Source: Streptomyces antibioticus (GTDB taxonomy: Bacteria; Actinomycetota; Actinomycetes; Streptomycetales; Streptomycetaceae). Taken from it: a DNA stretch of 64,000 nucleotides. Location: the NCBI RefSeq assembly GCF_001514065.1, contig NZ_KQ948427.1:422474-486473 (forward strand). The letters run 5' to 3'. This document shows positions 62,071 to 64,000 of this stretch, in pieces; the first letter of the stretch is position 1; each line of letters begins with the position of its first letter. The position numbers and the translations under genes were made by a program. The notes under the pieces are model-generated. The model did not search any database and had not been told where the DNA came from. It worked only from the letters and a program-made list of their open reading frames with translations.

Positions 62071-64000
62071 TCATCCCTCCCCCGCCGGTGCGAACGGCTC
62101 TCCGTGGACGTACCGGCCGAGTGCCGTGAGCGGGAAGACCTGCCGGTAGAGGTGGTAGTTGATGGAGAAGTCCCAGGGGAAGCCGGTCCCGGTGAAGTAG
62201 GGCTCGTCCCAGGAGCCGTCCTCGCGCTGGGTGGCGGCGAGCCACTCGACGCCCCGCTCGACGGCCTTGGAGTCCTTCTCGCCGGCGGCCAGCAGGGCCA
62301 TCAGCGCCCAGGCCGTCTGCGAGGCGGTGGAGGCGCCGCGGCCGCTCCACTCCTTGGAGTCCCGGTAGGAGCGCAGGTCCTCGCCCCAGCCGCCGTCGTC
62401 GTTCTGGACGGACTCCAGCCAGATCACGGCCCGGCGGATCGCCGGGTGCGCGGCGGGGATGCCGGCAGCGACGAGAGCGGGGACCACCGACCCCGTCCCG
62501 TAGATGTAGTTGACGCCCCAGCGTCCGAACCACGAGCCGTTCGGCTCCTGTTCGGCGAGCAGCCACTCGATGCCGCGCCGGGTGCGCGGGTCGTGGGCCA
62601 GTCCCTCGACGGCCAGCATCTCCACCACATGGGCGGTGACGTCGGCGGACGGCGGGTCGATGACCTCGCCGAAGTCGCAGAACGGCAGCCGGTTGGGGAA
62701 GGGGCTGGTGTTGTCGACGTCGAAGGCGCCCCAGGCCCCGTTCCTGGACTGCATGCCGAGGTTCCAGCGCACCCCGCGCCCGATGGCGTTCTCCACCCGC
62801 TCCGGGTCGTGGTGCCGGACCCGGCGCAGCGCGAGGACCACCTCGGCGGTGTCGTCGATGTCGGGGTAGTTGTCGTTGTGGAACTCGAACGCCCAGCCGC
62901 CCGGCGGCAGTTGGGGACGCTTCACGGACCAGTCGCCGGGCCGGACGATCTCCTCGCCCAGCATCCAGTCCGCGGCCTTGACGAGCTGCGGATGATCGGG
63001 GGCCACGCCGGCGTCGACGAGGGCGATGGTCGCGAGGCAGGTGTCCCACACCGGCGACTGACAGGCCTCGATCATCCGGGCCCCGTCCTCGCGCCAGACG
63101 GCGAAGCGGTCCAGGGACGCCAGCCCCTCGCGCATCACGGGGTGTTCGAGGTCGTAGCCGAGCAGGTGCAGGGCGATGACCGAGTACACGGCCGGCGGCT
63201 GGATACCGCCCCAGCAGCCGTCGTTCTCCTGCCGCTCGATGATCCAGCGGGCGGCCGTGTTCATGGCCGCCCTCCGCAGTCTGCGCGGGGCGACCTTGCG
63301 CAGCTGGTGCAGCGCCTTGTCGAGCCGCTGGAAGGCCCCGTCCCAACTCGCCACCGGAGCAAGCGGCTTGGCCGGGTTGGGATCGTTCGGATCGGTGTGC
63401 AGCTCGTCCAGCGGGAAGGGCGCGGGCCGCACCGGCCGCTTGGCGGAGACGATCGTCAGCGGGACGATGGTCTGCCGGGCCCAGCAGCCGAAGTCGTAGA
63501 TGTTGAGCGGCATCCACTTCGGGAAGTAGATGAGCTCGGGCGGGAGTTCGGGCAGGTCCTCCCACTTCCACCAGCCGAACAGGGCGAGCCAGATCCGGGT
63601 GAAGACCCGCGCCGAGGCGATGCCGCCCCGCTCACGGATCCATGCCGACGCCTTCGCCATGTGCGGCGCGTCGGGGGCGTCCCCGGCCAGCCGCAGGGCG
63701 ACGTACGCCTCGATGGTGGTGGACAGTTCACCGGGTCCGCCGTAGAAGGAGGCCCAGGTGCCGTCCTCGCGCTGCTCGCCGCGGATGAAGAGTCCGGCGG
63801 CGCGGGTGGTCGACTCGTCGCGGATGCCCAGGAACTGACGGAGCAGCAGGTCCTCGGCGTCCATCGTGACGTTGGTCTCGAGGGTGCCCTTCCACCAGCC
63901 TTCGGCGTCCTGCCGCGCCAGCAGGTGGTCGGTGGCGCGCCGGACGGCGGACGCGGCGGCTTCGCGCACCCCGGCCGCCACGGGGGTGTTGATGTCGGTT
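62071..64000 (-). CDS. shc: Squalene-hopene cyclase, 5' end cut by the right edge
   Basis: More than 640 residues are in the window. The catalytic acid motif DIDDTAEV, several QW repeats such as QREDGTWASFYGG, QNDDGGWGEDL and QREDGSWDEPYF, and the WGVNYIYGTGSVVPAL block mark a class II triterpene cyclase that turns squalene into hopene. The frame remains open past 63981 (TDINTP before the first GTG), so the true start lies beyond the window. First known gene of this part of the hopanoid operon. Confidence 0.96.
   Translation of the reverse strand, partial: TDINTPVAAGVREAAASAVRRATDHLLARQDAEGWWKGTLETNVTMDAEDLLLRQFLGIRDESTTRAAGLFIRGEQREDGTWASFYGGPGELSTTIEAYVALRLAGDAPDAPHMAKASAWIRERGGIASARVFTRIWLALFGWWKWEDLPELPPELIYFPKWMPLNIYDFGCWARQTIVPLTIVSAKRPVRPAPFPLDELHTDPNDPNPAKPLAPVASWDGAFQRLDKALHQLRKVAPRRLRRAAMNTAARWIIERQENDGCWGGIQPPAVYSVIALHLLGYDLEHPVMREGLASLDRFAVWREDGARMIEACQSPVWDTCLATIALVDAGVAPDHPQLVKAADWMLGEEIVRPGDWSVKRPQLPPGGWAFEFHNDNYPDIDDTAEVVLALRRVRHHDPERVENAIGRGVRWNLGMQSRNGAWGAFDVDNTSPFPNRLPFCDFGEVIDPPSADVTAHVVEMLAVEGLAHDPRTRRGIEWLLAEQEPNGSWFGRWGVNYIYGTGSVVPALVAAGIPAAHPAIRRAVIWLESVQNDDGGWGEDLRSYRDSKEWSGRGASTASQTAWALMALLAAGEKDSKAVERGVEWLAATQREDGSWDEPYFTGTGFPWDFSINYHLYRQVFPLTALGRYVHGEPFAPAGEG

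Overview
The window is about 72% GC, with GTG/TTG starts, ATGA/GTGA gene overlaps, a conservon, a hopanoid locus of known streptomycete order and an rpfA-type c-di-AMP riboswitch. Together these point to a Streptomyces chromosome, or a very close relative. Functions come from reading translations and motifs; no database search was run.

Layout. (1) 1-12.4 kb: part A of a Wzx/Wzy-type cell-surface polysaccharide cluster. It holds a nucleotide-sugar epimerase, a priming phosphoglycosyl transferase, a glycosyltransferase, a Wzz/tyrosine-kinase-like protein, a Wzy-like polymerase, a flippase, an LCP cell-wall ligase, a fused aminotransferase/4,6-dehydratase and a TetR regulator. (2) 12.5-21.7 kb: an LAxTG surface protein, EamA/LysR, GH43, LacI plus oxidoreductase, two decayed oxidoreductase genes and a TIGR01777 epimerase. 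(3) 21.8-27.1 kb: part B of the polysaccharide cluster (2OG-Fe oxygenase, GT2, methyltransferase, GT4, Tat-exported beta-helix protein), ending at a terminator and tRNA-Pro(GGG). (4) 27.3-33.6 kb: MFS, YjbR, GNAT, XRE-cupin, LysR, kbl-tdh. (5) 33.8-39.2 kb: GPP34 protein, then a conservon (cvnA-D plus GAF). (6) 39.8-50.4 kb: MBL hydrolase, MOSC, amino-acid dehydrogenase, TetR, SIMPL, SGNH, and a rhamnogalacturonan-type degradation operon. (7) 50.5-55.1 kb: LysM-M23 peptidase behind a c-di-AMP riboswitch, GH36 alpha-galactosidase, tyrosine phosphatase. (8) 55.1-64 kb: hopanoid/MEP operon (shc-hpnG-hpnH-ispG-dxs-aminotransferase-XRE/cupin-DUF6126), with shc running off the right edge.

Main discovery. 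Polysaccharide parts A and B lie about 9 kb apart, with unrelated genes between them. They carry the same near-palindromic 19-bp element, consensus RTAYRTTTACRNYGTAWAY, at five intergenic sites: 2099, 3296, 11542, 21826 and 25747. Every copy sits directly upstream of a polysaccharide gene and I saw none elsewhere in the window. One copy lies between the large fusion gene and the TetR gene, so the TetR protein is the best candidate binder. Three of the sites are preceded, on the minus strand, by TTGACK-N17-CAGKRT promoter-like boxes, which would put the element at the transcription start, where a repressor would act. I infer a dedicated regulon that makes a bacillosamine-like (amino-dideoxy-sugar) glycan and attaches it to the wall.
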